This document shows, one piece after another, positions 1-8,377 of a DNA stretch of 40,055 bases (its first letter is position 1; each line of letters begins with the position of its first letter). Under the pieces are notes generated by a model. That model was not told the origin of the DNA, did no database searches, and saw nothing but the letters and a program-made list of their open reading frames with translations. The stretch comes from Deltaproteobacteria bacterium. GTDB lineage: Bacteria; Desulfobacterota; Binatia; Binatales; Binataceae. The stretch spans positions 1-40,055 of the forward strand of contig JAJYYI010000077.1 in the NCBI GenBank assembly GCA_021801125.1, read 5' to 3'. The translations under genes were made by a program, and so were the position numbers.

Positions 1-19
1 CATTTCGGATGAGTCACTA

Positions 20-793
20 ATGCGCAAGAAGCTTTTTGCCGGTAATTGGAAGATGAACCTGGACCATCTAAGAGCGAGAGCCCTGGTCCGGGAACTTCGC
101 GCCGCCCTCGACGGCAGCGCTCACGCGCTCGCAGCTAGCCGCGAGGTGATGGTGGCGCCGCCGTTTCCAATCCTCTATGCGGTGGCCCAGGCGCTAGCCG
201 GCTCCGACATCTCGCTCGGTGCGCAGAACATGCATAGCGAGGACCAGGGCGCGTACACCGGCGAGGTTTCGCCGCTGATGCTCAGGCCGCTGGGCGTGCG
301 CTACGTTATCCTCGGCCATTCGGAACGCCGCAAGCTGCTTGGCGAAAGCGACGATTTCATCAACAAGAAGGTCAAGGCCGCGCTCAAGCATCGGCTTCAT
401 CCGATTCTCTGCGTTGGTGAGACGACCGAGGAGCGGCGCGGCGGGCGCACGCTCGAGGTTGTTTTAGGCCAGGTCGAGCGCTCGCTTGCGGGACTGGAGC
501 CGGCGCAAATCGCTGCTCTCACCATCGCCTACGAGCCGATATGGGCGATCGGAACCGGCGTCAACGCGACTCCCGAGCAAGCCCAAGAGGTACACGGGCC
601 TATCCGCGACACGCTCGAAAACCGCTACGGAAAGGACGCCAGCGCCGCGGTGCGGGTCTTGTACGGAGGCAGCGTAACGCCCGACAATGTTGAGGCACTT
701 TTAGCCAAACCCGATATTGACGGTGCACTCGTCGGCGGGGCAAGCTTGAAGGCCGATTCGTTTAGCCAGATAGTTAAGGCGAGGCTCGACTAA
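20..793 (+). CDS. tpiA: Triosephosphate isomerase
   Basis: Glycolytic and gluconeogenic enzyme interconverting dihydroxyacetone phosphate and glyceraldehyde 3-phosphate in the cytoplasm. All catalytic elements are visible: GNWKMN at residues 8-13 (Lys11), the catalytic His100 in LGHSERR, the catalytic Glu172 in YEPIWAIGTG and the phosphate-binding YGGSV near residue 215. At 257 residues it has normal family length. It starts with ATG at base 20, after a GGATGA-like sequence, and secG follows within a few bases, a pairing common in bacteria (often after gap and pgk, which would lie left of the window). Nothing unusual is seen in the protein. Confidence 0.97.
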   Translation: MRKKLFAGNWKMNLDHLRARALVRELRAALDGSAHALAASREVMVAPPFPILYAVAQALAGSDISLGAQNMHSEDQGAYTGEVSPLMLRPLGVRYVILGHSERRKLLGESDDFINKKVKAALKHRLHPILCVGETTEERRGGRTLEVVLGQVERSLAGLEPAQIAALTIAYEPIWAIGTGVNATPEQAQEVHGPIRDTLENRYGKDASAAVRVLYGGSVTPDNVEALLAKPDIDGALVGGASLKADSFSQIVKARLD

Positions 794-797
794 GAGA

Positions 798-1166
798 GTG
801 ATGATTGTTTCAATCGTAATCGCACTGCACGTTGTCGTCTGCGTTATTCTAGCGGCAGTCGTGCTGCTCCAGCAGGGAAAAGGCGCCGACATCGGCGCCG
901 TGTTCGGCGGCTCGAGCCAGACGCTGTTCGGCGCGAGCGGAGCGGGAAACCTGCTTACCAAAGTAACCGGGATTCTGGCGCTCATCTTTTTCATTACCTC
1001 GCTTTATCTGGCATATTTTTCAAACGCTCGAGTCAGCACGAGCATCTTTGATCGCCCGATAAAGAGCGTGGCGCCAGGTGCGAGCGCGCCGAGCGCACCT
1101 AAAGGAGCGTCGAAGTCCGCGGGCGCGGCGGCGCAGAGCGCGCCGGCCGCTCCGTCCAAGAAATGA
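798..1166 (+). CDS. secG: SecG, protein-export translocase subunit
   Basis: Small inner-membrane subunit of the SecYEG channel, which helps SecA-driven protein export. The protein has the family layout: an N-terminal hydrophobic helix (about residues 3-24), a conserved cytosolic LLQQGKGADIGAVFGG loop, a second hydrophobic helix (about residues 52-75), then an Ala/Ser/Pro-rich tail with a few lysines, variable in this family. It starts four bases after the tpiA stop, so the two are probably cotranscribed. The first codon could be GTG at 798 or ATG at 801; the purine-rich AAGAGAG just upstream lies very close to both. Confidence 0.93.
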   Translation: MMIVSIVIALHVVVCVILAAVVLLQQGKGADIGAVFGGSSQTLFGASGAGNLLTKVTGILALIFFITSLYLAYFSNARVSTSIFDRPIKSVAPGASAPSAPKGASKSAGAAAQSAPAAPSKK

Positions 1167-1207
1167 CGCATCGAGGCGGCTATTCGTCGGATCCTTCGCG
1201 GCTTTGA

Positions 1208-1246
1208 CGCGCTCGGAAAGGCTGAGTAACGCGCGCCGGGTTTTTT
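1208..1246 (+). terminator. Possible weak terminator after secG
   Basis: CGCGC at 1208-1212 can pair with GCGCG at 1231-1235, with CTC/GAG pairing inside the loop, and a run of six T follows at 1241-1246 after a five-base gap. The stem is short and its distance from the T run is not ideal, so this is only a candidate end for the tpiA-secG transcript before tRNA-Leu. Confidence 0.3.
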
Positions 1247-1264
1247 GGCTCGTTCGTTTGCTGT

Positions 1265-1351
1265 GCGAGGGTGGTGGAACTGGCAGACACGCGAGTTTGA
1301 GGGGCTCGTGGTAGAAATACCGTGCGGGTTCAAGTCCCGCCCCTCGCACCA
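1265..1351 (+). tRNA. tRNA-Leu (anticodon GAG)
   Basis: A complete class II tRNA. The 7-bp acceptor stem is GCGAGGG at 1265-1271 with CCCTCGC at 1341-1347, followed by an encoded ACCA. The anticodon stem is CGAGT/GCTCG around the loop TTGAGGG, giving anticodon GAG at 1299-1301, which reads CUC and CUU leucine codons. A long variable arm (about 1309-1322) and the T arm GCGGG-TTCAAGT-CCCGC fit tRNA-Leu. It lies alone between secG and folP. Confidence 0.97.
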
Positions 1352-1776
1352 GAAGGAACCCAACAGAGGCCGTTTTAGGACCTGACTCTCCGCGTGGCGC
1401 CTGGGTCTTTTCTCCGGATAATTTACAACTGGCGGTCAGCGCGGCATAACCATCAGTCCGCGGCAGTCGCTTGAGAAAAGGCGGCGATCGCCGCCCGGTT
1501 CTTCAGGGTAAGCGAAAGCGACAGAGGTGCAGTGCGCCTTTATTCGACGACGGTCGTTCGGGGCGTACGTTGCGCCGCGCGTGACCTCACCGGTAGGCGC
1601 CCCAGCGAGTGCCAAGGTCTAATCGGCATGGACGGCGGGCGATGAGCGGTCCGGCGCGGATCGTCAAACCTTGGGGACCGGCGCCGTGCTAATCGCCGTG
1701 CTCTTCGCGCCGGTTCACAGGGCTTAACCCCGTATCGGCGCTATAATGGACTATCGCCTATTTACCCGGTCTGGAG
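1352..1776. other. Intergenic region between tRNA-Leu and folP
   Basis: A 425-base stretch with no convincing gene on either strand. It contains a perfect 16-bp palindrome (GGCGGCGATCGCCGCC) at 1480-1495, an inverted pair GGGGCG/CGCCCC at 1560-1565 and 1598-1603, and a TATAAT hexamer at 1742-1747. I see no open frame with protein-like composition and no recognisable RNA family. It probably holds the promoter region of the folP operon. Confidence 0.6.
1742..1747 (+). promoter_or_regulatory. Candidate -10 element upstream of folP
   Basis: A perfect TATAAT hexamer lies 30 bases upstream of the folP start. No good -35 hexamer sits 16-18 bases before it. If used, transcription would begin near 1754 and give a leader of about 20 bases. 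It is the only obvious promoter-like element in this spacer. Confidence 0.35.
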
Positions 1777-2718
1777 ATGAAGAACGCTTTTCAAATCCAA
1801 AGTCATTCGACCCGTTCAATTTTTCTGCGGCGAGCATCGTCCGACAAACGAAATGATCGAAGACCGGCGTCGGTCCGGCGCAGCCTGCGCCTGAGCACCG
1901 ACCACGTCATCCGGCTTCCGGCGATCATGGGGATACTAAACGTCACGCCTGACTCGTTTTCGGACGGTGGTCGCTATATGGACCCGGCGCGCGCGCTCGC
2001 TCATGCGGCGGAAATGGTCGAAGCCGGTGCCGCGCTGGTCGACGTCGGCGGCGAATCCACCAGACCTGGGGCACCGGAAGTGCCGGCCCAGGAAGAGCTG
2101 CGCCGAATCTTGCCGGTGATCAAGGCGCTGCGCGCCAAGCTAGGATGCCCGATTTCCGTCGACACGCGCAAAGCGTCGGTAGCCGAAGCCGCGCTGAGTG
2201 AAGGAGCCGCTTTAATTAACGACGTCAGCGGCCTTCAATTCGATCCCGCGATGGCTCGCACGGTGGCTCGCTTCGGCGCGGGATTGGTCATTATGCACAT
2301 GCGTGGCACGCCTGCCACAATGACACGTCTGGCCCGCTATCACGACCTCATCGGCGAGGTAAAAACCTACCTCGCCCGGCAGGCGGCGCGCGCGGTAGAA
2401 GCGGGAGTCGTACGGTCGCGAATCATCATCGATCCCGGTATCGGTTTTGCTAAAAAAGCTAGCCATAATAGTAGGTTACTGGCGGCATTGCCGATGCTGG
2501 GTGAGTTGGGGTACCCCGTGATGGTAGGAGTTTCGCGCAAGAGCTTCGTCAGAACGATTAGCGGGGTAGGGCCTGAGGAGCTTCTGATGGGAACCGCCGC
2601 GGCGGTCGCCGTGGCAGTTTTTAATGACGCAGCGATAGTCCGCGTGCACGACGTCGGCGCTATCGTGCCGGTGATAAAAATGGCCGCGGCGCTGGCCGAG
2701 GAGCGCGCTCCGAGTTAG
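1777..2718 (+). CDS. folP: Dihydropteroate synthase
   Basis: Condenses 6-hydroxymethyl-7,8-dihydropterin pyrophosphate with p-aminobenzoate to give dihydropteroate in folate synthesis; it is the sulfonamide target. Family motifs appear in order: MGILNVTPDSFSDGG (about residues 51-65), GGESTRPGA (91-99), SVDTRK (127-132), INDVSGL, IDPGIGFAKK, VGVSRKSF and a C-terminal RVHDVG. At 313 residues it is about 35-40 longer than usual because of a basic, poorly conserved N-terminal extension of about 45 residues. No other in-frame ATG, GTG or TTG lies between 1777 and the first motif, so this ATG is the best start, although its GGAG touches the start codon. Its stop abuts the cdaA ATG directly. Confidence 0.95.
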   Translation: MKNAFQIQSHSTRSIFLRRASSDKRNDRRPASVRRSLRLSTDHVIRLPAIMGILNVTPDSFSDGGRYMDPARALAHAAEMVEAGAALVDVGGESTRPGAPEVPAQEELRRILPVIKALRAKLGCPISVDTRKASVAEAALSEGAALINDVSGLQFDPAMARTVARFGAGLVIMHMRGTPATMTRLARYHDLIGEVKTYLARQAARAVEAGVVRSRIIIDPGIGFAKKASHNSRLLAALPMLGELGYPVMVGVSRKSFVRTISGVGPEELLMGTAAAVAVAVFNDAAIVRVHDVGAIVPVIKMAAALAEERAPS

Positions 2719-3528
2719 ATGCGTAGAGACCTCGGCCTTATACTCCAACTCAGGTGGCAGGATTTACTCGACATCCTGATCGTCGCCTACCTGATCTATC
2801 GCATCGCGCTGCTCATGCGCGGGACGCGCGCGATGCAGATGGCGTTCGGGTTTGGTGTCCTGGCGGTAGCTTATGTAGCTTCGCAGGGTTTCGGCCTGTT
2901 TACTTTAAATTGGCTTTTGGGCAATTTTTTTGGCTCGTTGATCGTTATTCTGGTCGTGCTCTTTCAAGACGACATTCGGCTTGCGTTAACTCAAGTTGGC
3001 GCGGGACCTTTTTTCGGCGTTCATGGGAACACGACCGGAGCGACCGACGCGCTCACGCAGGCGGCAGCTTGGCTCTCCGCGCGGCGAATCGGCGGCCTCA
3101 TAGCGGTCGAGCAGGATATCCGGCTGACTGAATACGCGCAGAAAGGGAGCGCAATTAACGCACGTATTTCCGCCGAGCTGCTCGAAACCATTTTCATGCC
3201 GGGCTCCCCGCTTCACGACGGGGCGGTGGTGGTAAAGAACGACGAGGTGGTGGCTGCGGCGTGCGTGCTTCCGCTTTCCAGTAACCCTGCGGTCAGTTCC
3301 GCGCTCGGCACGCGCCACCGCGCTGCGCTGGGGCTGAGCGAGCACACCGACGCCTTCGTCATAGTAGTCTCCGAGGAGACCGGACGGATATCTGTGGCAC
3401 GCGGCGGTCGTTTGAACAGCCCGCTTGAACCCGCCGCACTTCGCGCGATGCTTCTGACGCTGTCTGGTATGTCGACCCAACCCGGCAGGTCATGGCTCCC
3501 AAAGCTGGGACGGAATGCGGCTCGCTGA
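2719..3528 (+). CDS. cdaA: Diadenylate cyclase CdaA
   Basis: Membrane-bound DisA_N-type enzyme that makes the second messenger c-di-AMP from two ATP. The N-terminus holds hydrophobic segments (about residues 15-32, 40-56 and 64-82), as expected for CdaA/YbbP. The catalytic domain carries the two signature motifs, DGA at residues 167-169 (PLHDGAVV) and GTRHRAA at 197-203. The gene begins right after the folP stop with no spacer and overlaps the next gene, the predicted regulator cdaR, by 14 bases. Followed by glmM, this is the classic cdaA-cdaR-glmM cluster tying c-di-AMP synthesis to peptidoglycan precursor supply. Confidence 0.95.
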   Translation: MRRDLGLILQLRWQDLLDILIVAYLIYRIALLMRGTRAMQMAFGFGVLAVAYVASQGFGLFTLNWLLGNFFGSLIVILVVLFQDDIRLALTQVGAGPFFGVHGNTTGATDALTQAAAWLSARRIGGLIAVEQDIRLTEYAQKGSAINARISAELLETIFMPGSPLHDGAVVVKNDEVVAAACVLPLSSNPAVSSALGTRHRAALGLSEHTDAFVIVVSEETGRISVARGGRLNSPLEPAALRAMLLTLSGMSTQPGRSWLPKLGRNAAR

Positions 3529-4465
3529 ACTAAGGTCGGCACTGACTCGAAATCTCGGTCTGCGGGCGGTAGCGCTGTTGTTGGCCTCGGTGCTTTGGTT
3601 GTTTGTCAACGCAGGCAACCCCCAGGCGGAGAGTTCACTTAAGGTTCCGGTGCAATACGTCGGCCTGCAGCCCGGGTTGATGATCACCAATTTTCACCCT
3701 GATTCGCTGGAGCTGCAGATCACCGGTCCGCAGACGCTGCTGTCGCTGCTCAATCCGGATCGCCTGAGCCTTCGGCTCGACCTGCACGGCATCGGACCCG
3801 GGCGCGCCCATTTCGACATCACGCCCGCCGAATTTCCGCTGCCGCGACAAACTGCGGTCTCGCGTATCTCGCCGTCCGAAATCAACCTGAACATCGACCA
3901 GATCGTCAGCAAGCAATTGCCGGTGCAGCTAATGATCGACGGCGAGGTGGCGCAGGGCTTTGGTATCGGCTCGATCGCGCTCTCGCCGCCATCCGTGACG
4001 GTGACAGGCCCGAGCCGCGACGTCAACGAACTCAAGAGCATTACCACCGAGCCGTTCACGGTTAAGAACGCGACCAAGGAAGTGACGCGAACGGTCGCCC
4101 TGGTCAACCCAGGCGGGCTGCTCAAGGTGTCGACCGACGAAGTGCTGGCCACGGTGACCGTGCATGAAATAGTGGCCGACCGCGAGTTTCGCGGCCTGCC
4201 GGTAAAGGTGAAGGGGGCGCGCTACCGCTTTTCGCTTCAGCCGCAGAAGGTCGACGCGAAGGTGCGCGGCCCGGCGCGCGGCCTGGCCTCGCTCGACCTT
4301 ACCGGCGCGGCTTACGTGGACGCTGGCGCGACGACGTTTCCTGGCGTCTATAATCTGCCCATCATGATCGACCTGCCCGATGGATTCGAGCTGGTTGACG
4401 AAAGACCCGACAGCGTACGCTTTCGCATGTACCGCGCGAGGCTGAAAGAAACAGCGCAGCCATGA
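3515..4465 (+). CDS. cdaR: CdaR/YbbR-domain regulator of diadenylate cyclase
   Basis: YbbR-family protein. It has one N-terminal hydrophobic helix (about residues 13-31, ending LWLFVNAG), followed by a long extracytoplasmic part made of successive beta-rich YbbR repeats (about residues 40-110, 120-210 and 220-305). In Firmicutes, CdaR binds CdaA through the membrane and modulates its activity; the same role is inferred here from gene order. The start overlaps cdaA by 14 bases, and its stop overlaps the glmM start as ATGA, implying translational coupling. No catalytic motif is expected or seen. Confidence 0.87.
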   Translation: MRLAELRSALTRNLGLRAVALLLASVLWLFVNAGNPQAESSLKVPVQYVGLQPGLMITNFHPDSLELQITGPQTLLSLLNPDRLSLRLDLHGIGPGRAHFDITPAEFPLPRQTAVSRISPSEINLNIDQIVSKQLPVQLMIDGEVAQGFGIGSIALSPPSVTVTGPSRDVNELKSITTEPFTVKNATKEVTRTVALVNPGGLLKVSTDEVLATVTVHEIVADREFRGLPVKVKGARYRFSLQPQKVDAKVRGPARGLASLDLTGAAYVDAGATTFPGVYNLPIMIDLPDGFELVDERPDSVRFRMYRARLKETAQP

Positions 4466-5925
4466 GTGAATCTGTCAATGATATGCCTGCTCCAGAAGGC
4501 ATGGCGGCGATGCACGAGAAAAATGTCGTGACGAACCCAAACCATTTGAGAGCGCACGCGCCCAGGCTCTTCGGCACCGACGGCGTGCGTGGCGTGGCCA
4601 ACGTCGAGCCGATCACTCCCGAGACGGCGCTCAAAATGGGCCGCGCCTTGGCCCACGTCTTCAAGAACGCCCCCAAAGGCCGCCATCGCGTGCTCATCGG
4701 CAAGGACACGCGCTTGTCCGGCTATATGCTCGAGACGGCCCTGGCCTCGGGAATCTGTTCGATGGGCGTGGACGTGATGCTGGTCGGGCCGATGCCGACG
4801 CCGGCTATAGCGTTTTTGACGCGCAGCATGAGGGCCGACGCAGGGGTGGTTATCTCGGCCTCGCACAACCCGTTTTACGACAACGGAATCAAATTTTTCT
4901 CCGGTCAGGGCTTTAAGCTCGACGACGAGATCGAGCGGCGGATCGAGGCGCTGGTGTTCGACGAACGGGAGCTTGACCGCGCACGGCCGTCGGCGGAGGG
5001 AATCGGCAAAGCCTTTCGCATCGATGACGCCCTGGGGCGCTACCAGGTCTTTCTCAAGTCATGCCTGCCGCGAACCCTAACCTTCGACGGCCTGAAAGTG
5101 GTGATCGACTGCGCAAACGGCGCCGCCTATCGAGCGGGACCGGACGTCTTCGAAGAGATGGGCGCCGAGGTAACCGCGATCGGCGTGCAGCCCAACGGCA
5201 AGAATATCAACGCCGAATGCGGCGCGCTCTATCCCGAAACCCTGCAAAAAACGGTTGAAAAGGTAGGAGCTGATATCGGTATAGCCCTAGACGGAGACGG
5301 TGATCGCGTTATTCTGGTAGATTCATCCGGCGGCTTGTTCGACGGAGACGACGTGCTTGCAACGATGGGCCGCAAGCTGGCGCGTCAGGGAATGCTGGCC
5401 GGTAATCGGGTGGTTGCTACGGTGATGAGCAATCTGGGGTTGGAACGATCGCTCGCCGAGGTCGGCGCCGGACTAGTCCGCACCGAGGTGGGCGACCCCG
5501 CGGTCGTGCGCGAAATGCGGGCGAATTCCTACAACCTCGGAGGCGAGCAGTCCGGACATGTCATCTTCATGGATCACTCGACCACCGGCGACGGTCTGAT
5601 GACGGCGATGCTGGTCATAGCCCACATGATCGAGACCGGCAAGCCGCTGAGCGAGCTGCGTGTAATGCGACGGGCGCCGCAAGTGATTCGCAACGTGGCC
5701 GTGAGTCGCAAGGTCGACTTCGATGAAGTCCCCGAAGTAGCGCGCAAGATCGCGGCGATCGAGGCCAAGCTGGGGAATTCCGGGCGGCTGCTGGTTCGTT
5801 ACTCAGGTACGGAGATGATGGCACGGGTGATGGCTGAGGGCGAAAACCTGGACGAGATTACGCTGGTCGTCGATGATCTCAGCTCCGAGATCGCAAGGCA
5901 CCTCGGTGCCAGCTTGCCCGCTTAA
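4462..5925 (+). CDS. glmM: Phosphoglucosamine mutase
   Basis: Converts glucosamine 6-phosphate to glucosamine 1-phosphate on the route to UDP-GlcNAc for peptidoglycan and lipopolysaccharide. Motifs: RLFGTDGVRG (residues 35-44); the phosphoserine loop ISASHNP with Ser134; the metal-binding DGDGDR; the sugar-binding GGEQSGH; and the C-terminal phosphate-binding RYSGTE. At 487 residues it is about 35 longer than usual because of an N-terminal extension with several in-frame ATGs. The first ATG overlaps the cdaR stop (ATGA), which favours it, but a downstream ATG at 4480, 4501 or 4510 cannot be excluded. CdaA-GlmM interaction is known in other bacteria. Confidence 0.95.
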   Translation: MSESVNDMPAPEGMAAMHEKNVVTNPNHLRAHAPRLFGTDGVRGVANVEPITPETALKMGRALAHVFKNAPKGRHRVLIGKDTRLSGYMLETALASGICSMGVDVMLVGPMPTPAIAFLTRSMRADAGVVISASHNPFYDNGIKFFSGQGFKLDDEIERRIEALVFDERELDRARPSAEGIGKAFRIDDALGRYQVFLKSCLPRTLTFDGLKVVIDCANGAAYRAGPDVFEEMGAEVTAIGVQPNGKNINAECGALYPETLQKTVEKVGADIGIALDGDGDRVILVDSSGGLFDGDDVLATMGRKLARQGMLAGNRVVATVMSNLGLERSLAEVGAGLVRTEVGDPAVVREMRANSYNLGGEQSGHVIFMDHSTTGDGLMTAMLVIAHMIETGKPLSELRVMRRAPQVIRNVAVSRKVDFDEVPEVARKIAAIEAKLGNSGRLLVRYSGTEMMARVMAEGENLDEITLVVDDLSSEIARHLGASLPA

Positions 5926-5940
5926 GGCGATGCGAGGCCG

Positions 5941-6744
5941 ATGAAGATGGTGAAGTTGGGCGTTAACGTGGACCACTTTGCTACTTTGCGCCAAAGTCGG
6001 CGCACCTCCTACCCCGACCCGGTAGAGGCAGCGCTGGCTGCGGTTCGCGCGGGAGCCGACGCTATCACCGTGCATCTGCGCGAGGATCGGCGCCATATTC
6101 AGGACGACGATCTCGTTCGGCTGCGCAGCGCGCTCAAGAGCCATATTAACCAGGAACTCGCACCCGTTTTTGAAATGGTCGAGATCGCCGCGCGGATCCG
6201 TCCCAACGAGGTTTGTTTCGTCCCCGAGCGGCGCGAGGAGGTGACGACCGAAGGTGGGCTCGACGTCGTGCGCTGGAGCAGCCGGCTGGAACCGATGATC
6301 GCGCGGCTCAAAGAGGTCAAAAGCAAGGTCAGCCTGTTCATTGAGCCTCAGACCGAGCAGGTCGAAGCAGCGGCCAAACTCGGGGTCGATGCGGTCGAGC
6401 TTCACACCGGCGCCTACTCCAATTTCGCGGACCAGGACTCGCTCGGAGCCAAGTCGAAACCCCCGCGAATCAAGTTAAGCGTGCTCACGCAGGCCGAACT
6501 CGACAAGCTGGTCGCGGCGGCTAAGCTGGCGCGCTCTCTCGGACTCAAGGTCAATGCCGGGCACGGGCTTAACTACGACAATATCGGGCCGATCGCTGCC
6601 ATCCCCGGCCTTTCTTGGCTGCATATCGGCCATTCAATTGTCGCTCGCGCCACGATCGTCGGAATCACGCGGGCGGTGCGGGAGATGAAGGCGCTGATTC
6701 AGCGCTTTGCCAATCAACCCCAGCTCAGGCACTCGACGCGCTAG
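5941..6744 (+). CDS. pdxJ: Pyridoxine 5'-phosphate synthase
   Basis: Last step of the DXP-dependent vitamin B6 route: condenses 1-deoxy-D-xylulose 5-phosphate with 3-amino-2-oxopropyl phosphate to pyridoxine 5'-phosphate. Recognisable stretches are VNVDHFATLRQSR (residues 8-20), TVHLREDRRHIQDDD with His45 at the known catalytic position, HTGAY and NAGHGLNYDN. It is 267 residues long, slightly longer than usual, with the excess at the C-terminus. It starts 15 bases after glmM. In many Deltaproteobacteria acpS follows pdxJ; here only a 55-base gap separates it from nnr. Confidence 0.95.
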   Translation: MKMVKLGVNVDHFATLRQSRRTSYPDPVEAALAAVRAGADAITVHLREDRRHIQDDDLVRLRSALKSHINQELAPVFEMVEIAARIRPNEVCFVPERREEVTTEGGLDVVRWSSRLEPMIARLKEVKSKVSLFIEPQTEQVEAAAKLGVDAVELHTGAYSNFADQDSLGAKSKPPRIKLSVLTQAELDKLVAAAKLARSLGLKVNAGHGLNYDNIGPIAAIPGLSWLHIGHSIVARATIVGITRAVREMKALIQRFANQPQLRHSTR

Positions 6745-6799
6745 CCTCGTCCCGCGCGGATAAGTTGCTCGTCCCACTCTGGCTGCTAGGTTTGGTTTA

Positions 6800-8377
6800 G
6801 TGAAACTCCTAAGCGCGCAGGAGAGCCGTGAGCTGGATCGGCTAAGCCGGGACAAGCACGGCATCGTGCCGTACCAACTCATGACCTCCGCGGGCGAAGC
6901 CGTCGCGCGTTGCTGCGCGCGGGAATGGTTTGGCGCGCTGCTGCGACCCGTCCTGGTGGTCGCAGGCAAGGGCAATAACGGCGGCGACGGACTGGTCGCC
7001 GCGCGTCGTCTCAAGCAGGACGGCGCACGCGTTATCGTGCTGCTACTGGCCCGCGCGACGGAACTCAAGGGCGACGCGGCTCGCGCGCTGGGCGAATGGC
7101 AACAGGTCGGCGGAGAGACGCGCGAGGTGGAAACGGCCGCGACTCTGGCGGACGTCGCAAGCAGCGCCGGCCTGATCATCGACGCCATCTTTGGCACCGG
7201 TCTTAACGCTCCGGTCAGAGGACTTGCGGGCGAGGCGATCGACATCATCAACCGCAGCGCCGCTCCGGTGGTCGCGGTTGATATAGCCTCGGGCGTAAAC
7301 GCTGACGACGGTGCGATCATGGGAGCCGCGGTCAACGCGTCGCTCACGGTCACCTTTGGCCTGCCGAAGTTTGGCCACGTCAGCTATCCCGGCGCGGCCT
7401 GTTGCGGACGGCTCGAAGTGGTGGATATCGGCTTTGCGCCGCAGGCCTTGGCCGAGATCGCCCCGAAGGGCCAATGGTTGGAACTGGCCGAGATGCACGC
7501 CCTTTGGCCGGACCGAGCGCTCGCGGCACACAAAGGCATGTTCGGCCATCCGCTGATAATCGCTGCCAGCCGCGGTAAGTCAGGCGCCGCCCTTCTGGCC
7601 GCGCGCGGCGCGTTGCGCGTCGGAGCGGGTCTGGTGACCCTCGCTGCGCCGGAAACAGCGCTTACCGGCGTCCACGGGGCGTGCCCAGAGCTTATGACCG
7701 AACCGATGCCCGAGAGCGAAGGCCATTTCGCCGCCGCCCAAACGATCGCGCGTTTAGCAGTCGCGCTGCGCGGAAAGAATGTGCTGGTCGCCGGTCCGGG
7801 TATCGGCGTAAACACCGATACCAAGCAGCTCGTCGAGTACCTGCTCACTGAAGGCGCCGCGCCAGAGCGTCCGCTGGTTCTGGACGCCGATGGGCTCAAT
7901 GCAGTGGCGGATATGGGCTGCCATATCGTGCGTAAAGCCAAGGGGCCGGTTTTGCTGACGCCACATCCGGGCGAAATGGCGCGTCTGCTGAAGCTTGGCA
8001 CCGCCGAGGTTAACGCGAACCGAATCGGCGCGGCACGCCGGCTGTGCGAAGAGACTGGAGCGGTTACGCTCCTCAAAGGCGCGAGATCGGTAATCGCGAG
8101 TCCGGATGGCGCGCTTTATGTAAACTCAAGCGGAAACCCCGGCATGGGAACGCCCGGAATGGGCGACGTCCTTTCCGGCGTAATTGGAGGATTGCTCGGC
8201 CAGGGGCTTGCGCCCCGCGACGCGATGGCGTTCGGCGTCTTCCTGCACGGCCACGCCGCCGATCGCGTCGCCCGAAGCCTGGGACCCGTCGGGTTTATAG
8301 CCGGGGACGTGATCGAGGAGCTGCCGCGCGCGCTGGCCGACGTAGCCTCGAGCGGCCGGCTTCAGGCGAGAAAATAG
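6800..8377 (+). CDS. nnr: Bifunctional NAD(P)H-hydrate repair enzyme (epimerase plus ADP-dependent dehydratase)
   Basis: Repairs damaged, hydrated NADH and NADPH. The N-terminal YjeF_N domain (about residues 1-215) interconverts R and S hydrates and carries the GKGNNGGDGL motif near residues 55-64. The C-terminal ribokinase-like domain (about 230-520) dehydrates the S form with ADP and shows LDADGLNA, LTPHPGEMARLL and the nucleotide-binding GNPGMGTPGMGDVLSG. At 525 residues it is normal for the fused form. The start is GTG at 6800, overlapping a TAG in another frame; no strong ribosome binding site is seen. It follows pdxJ and precedes tsaE, a widespread order. Confidence 0.94.
   Translation: MKLLSAQESRELDRLSRDKHGIVPYQLMTSAGEAVARCCAREWFGALLRPVLVVAGKGNNGGDGLVAARRLKQDGARVIVLLLARATELKGDAARALGEWQQVGGETREVETAATLADVASSAGLIIDAIFGTGLNAPVRGLAGEAIDIINRSAAPVVAVDIASGVNADDGAIMGAAVNASLTVTFGLPKFGHVSYPGAACCGRLEVVDIGFAPQALAEIAPKGQWLELAEMHALWPDRALAAHKGMFGHPLIIAASRGKSGAALLAARGALRVGAGLVTLAAPETALTGVHGACPELMTEPMPESEGHFAAAQTIARLAVALRGKNVLVAGPGIGVNTDTKQLVEYLLTEGAAPERPLVLDADGLNAVADMGCHIVRKAKGPVLLTPHPGEMARLLKLGTAEVNANRIGAARRLCEETGAVTLLKGARSVIASPDGALYVNSSGNPGMGTPGMGDVLSGVIGGLLGQGLAPRDAMAFGVFLHGHAADRVARSLGPVGFIAGDVIEELPRALADVASSGRLQARK

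Noticed and set aside
1-20. Possible end of an upstream gene, with a TAA overlapping the tpiA ATG (TAATG)
   Set aside because: Only six codons are visible, too few to identify pgk or any other gene, although pgk would be expected there.
1004-1363. Two minus-strand open frames over the end of secG and tRNA-Leu
   Set aside because: They are antisense to secG and the tRNA; the RDLNPHGISTTSP-type text is a typical tRNA shadow.
1379-1412. GACC/GGTC pairing followed by TTTT after tRNA-Leu
   Set aside because: Stem of only four to five pairs with a loop of over 20 bases; not a credible terminator.
1484-1491. GCGATCGC core inside the 16-bp palindrome, like the cyanobacterial HIP1 repeat
   Set aside because: I did not notice it repeated through the window, and nothing else suggests a cyanobacterium.
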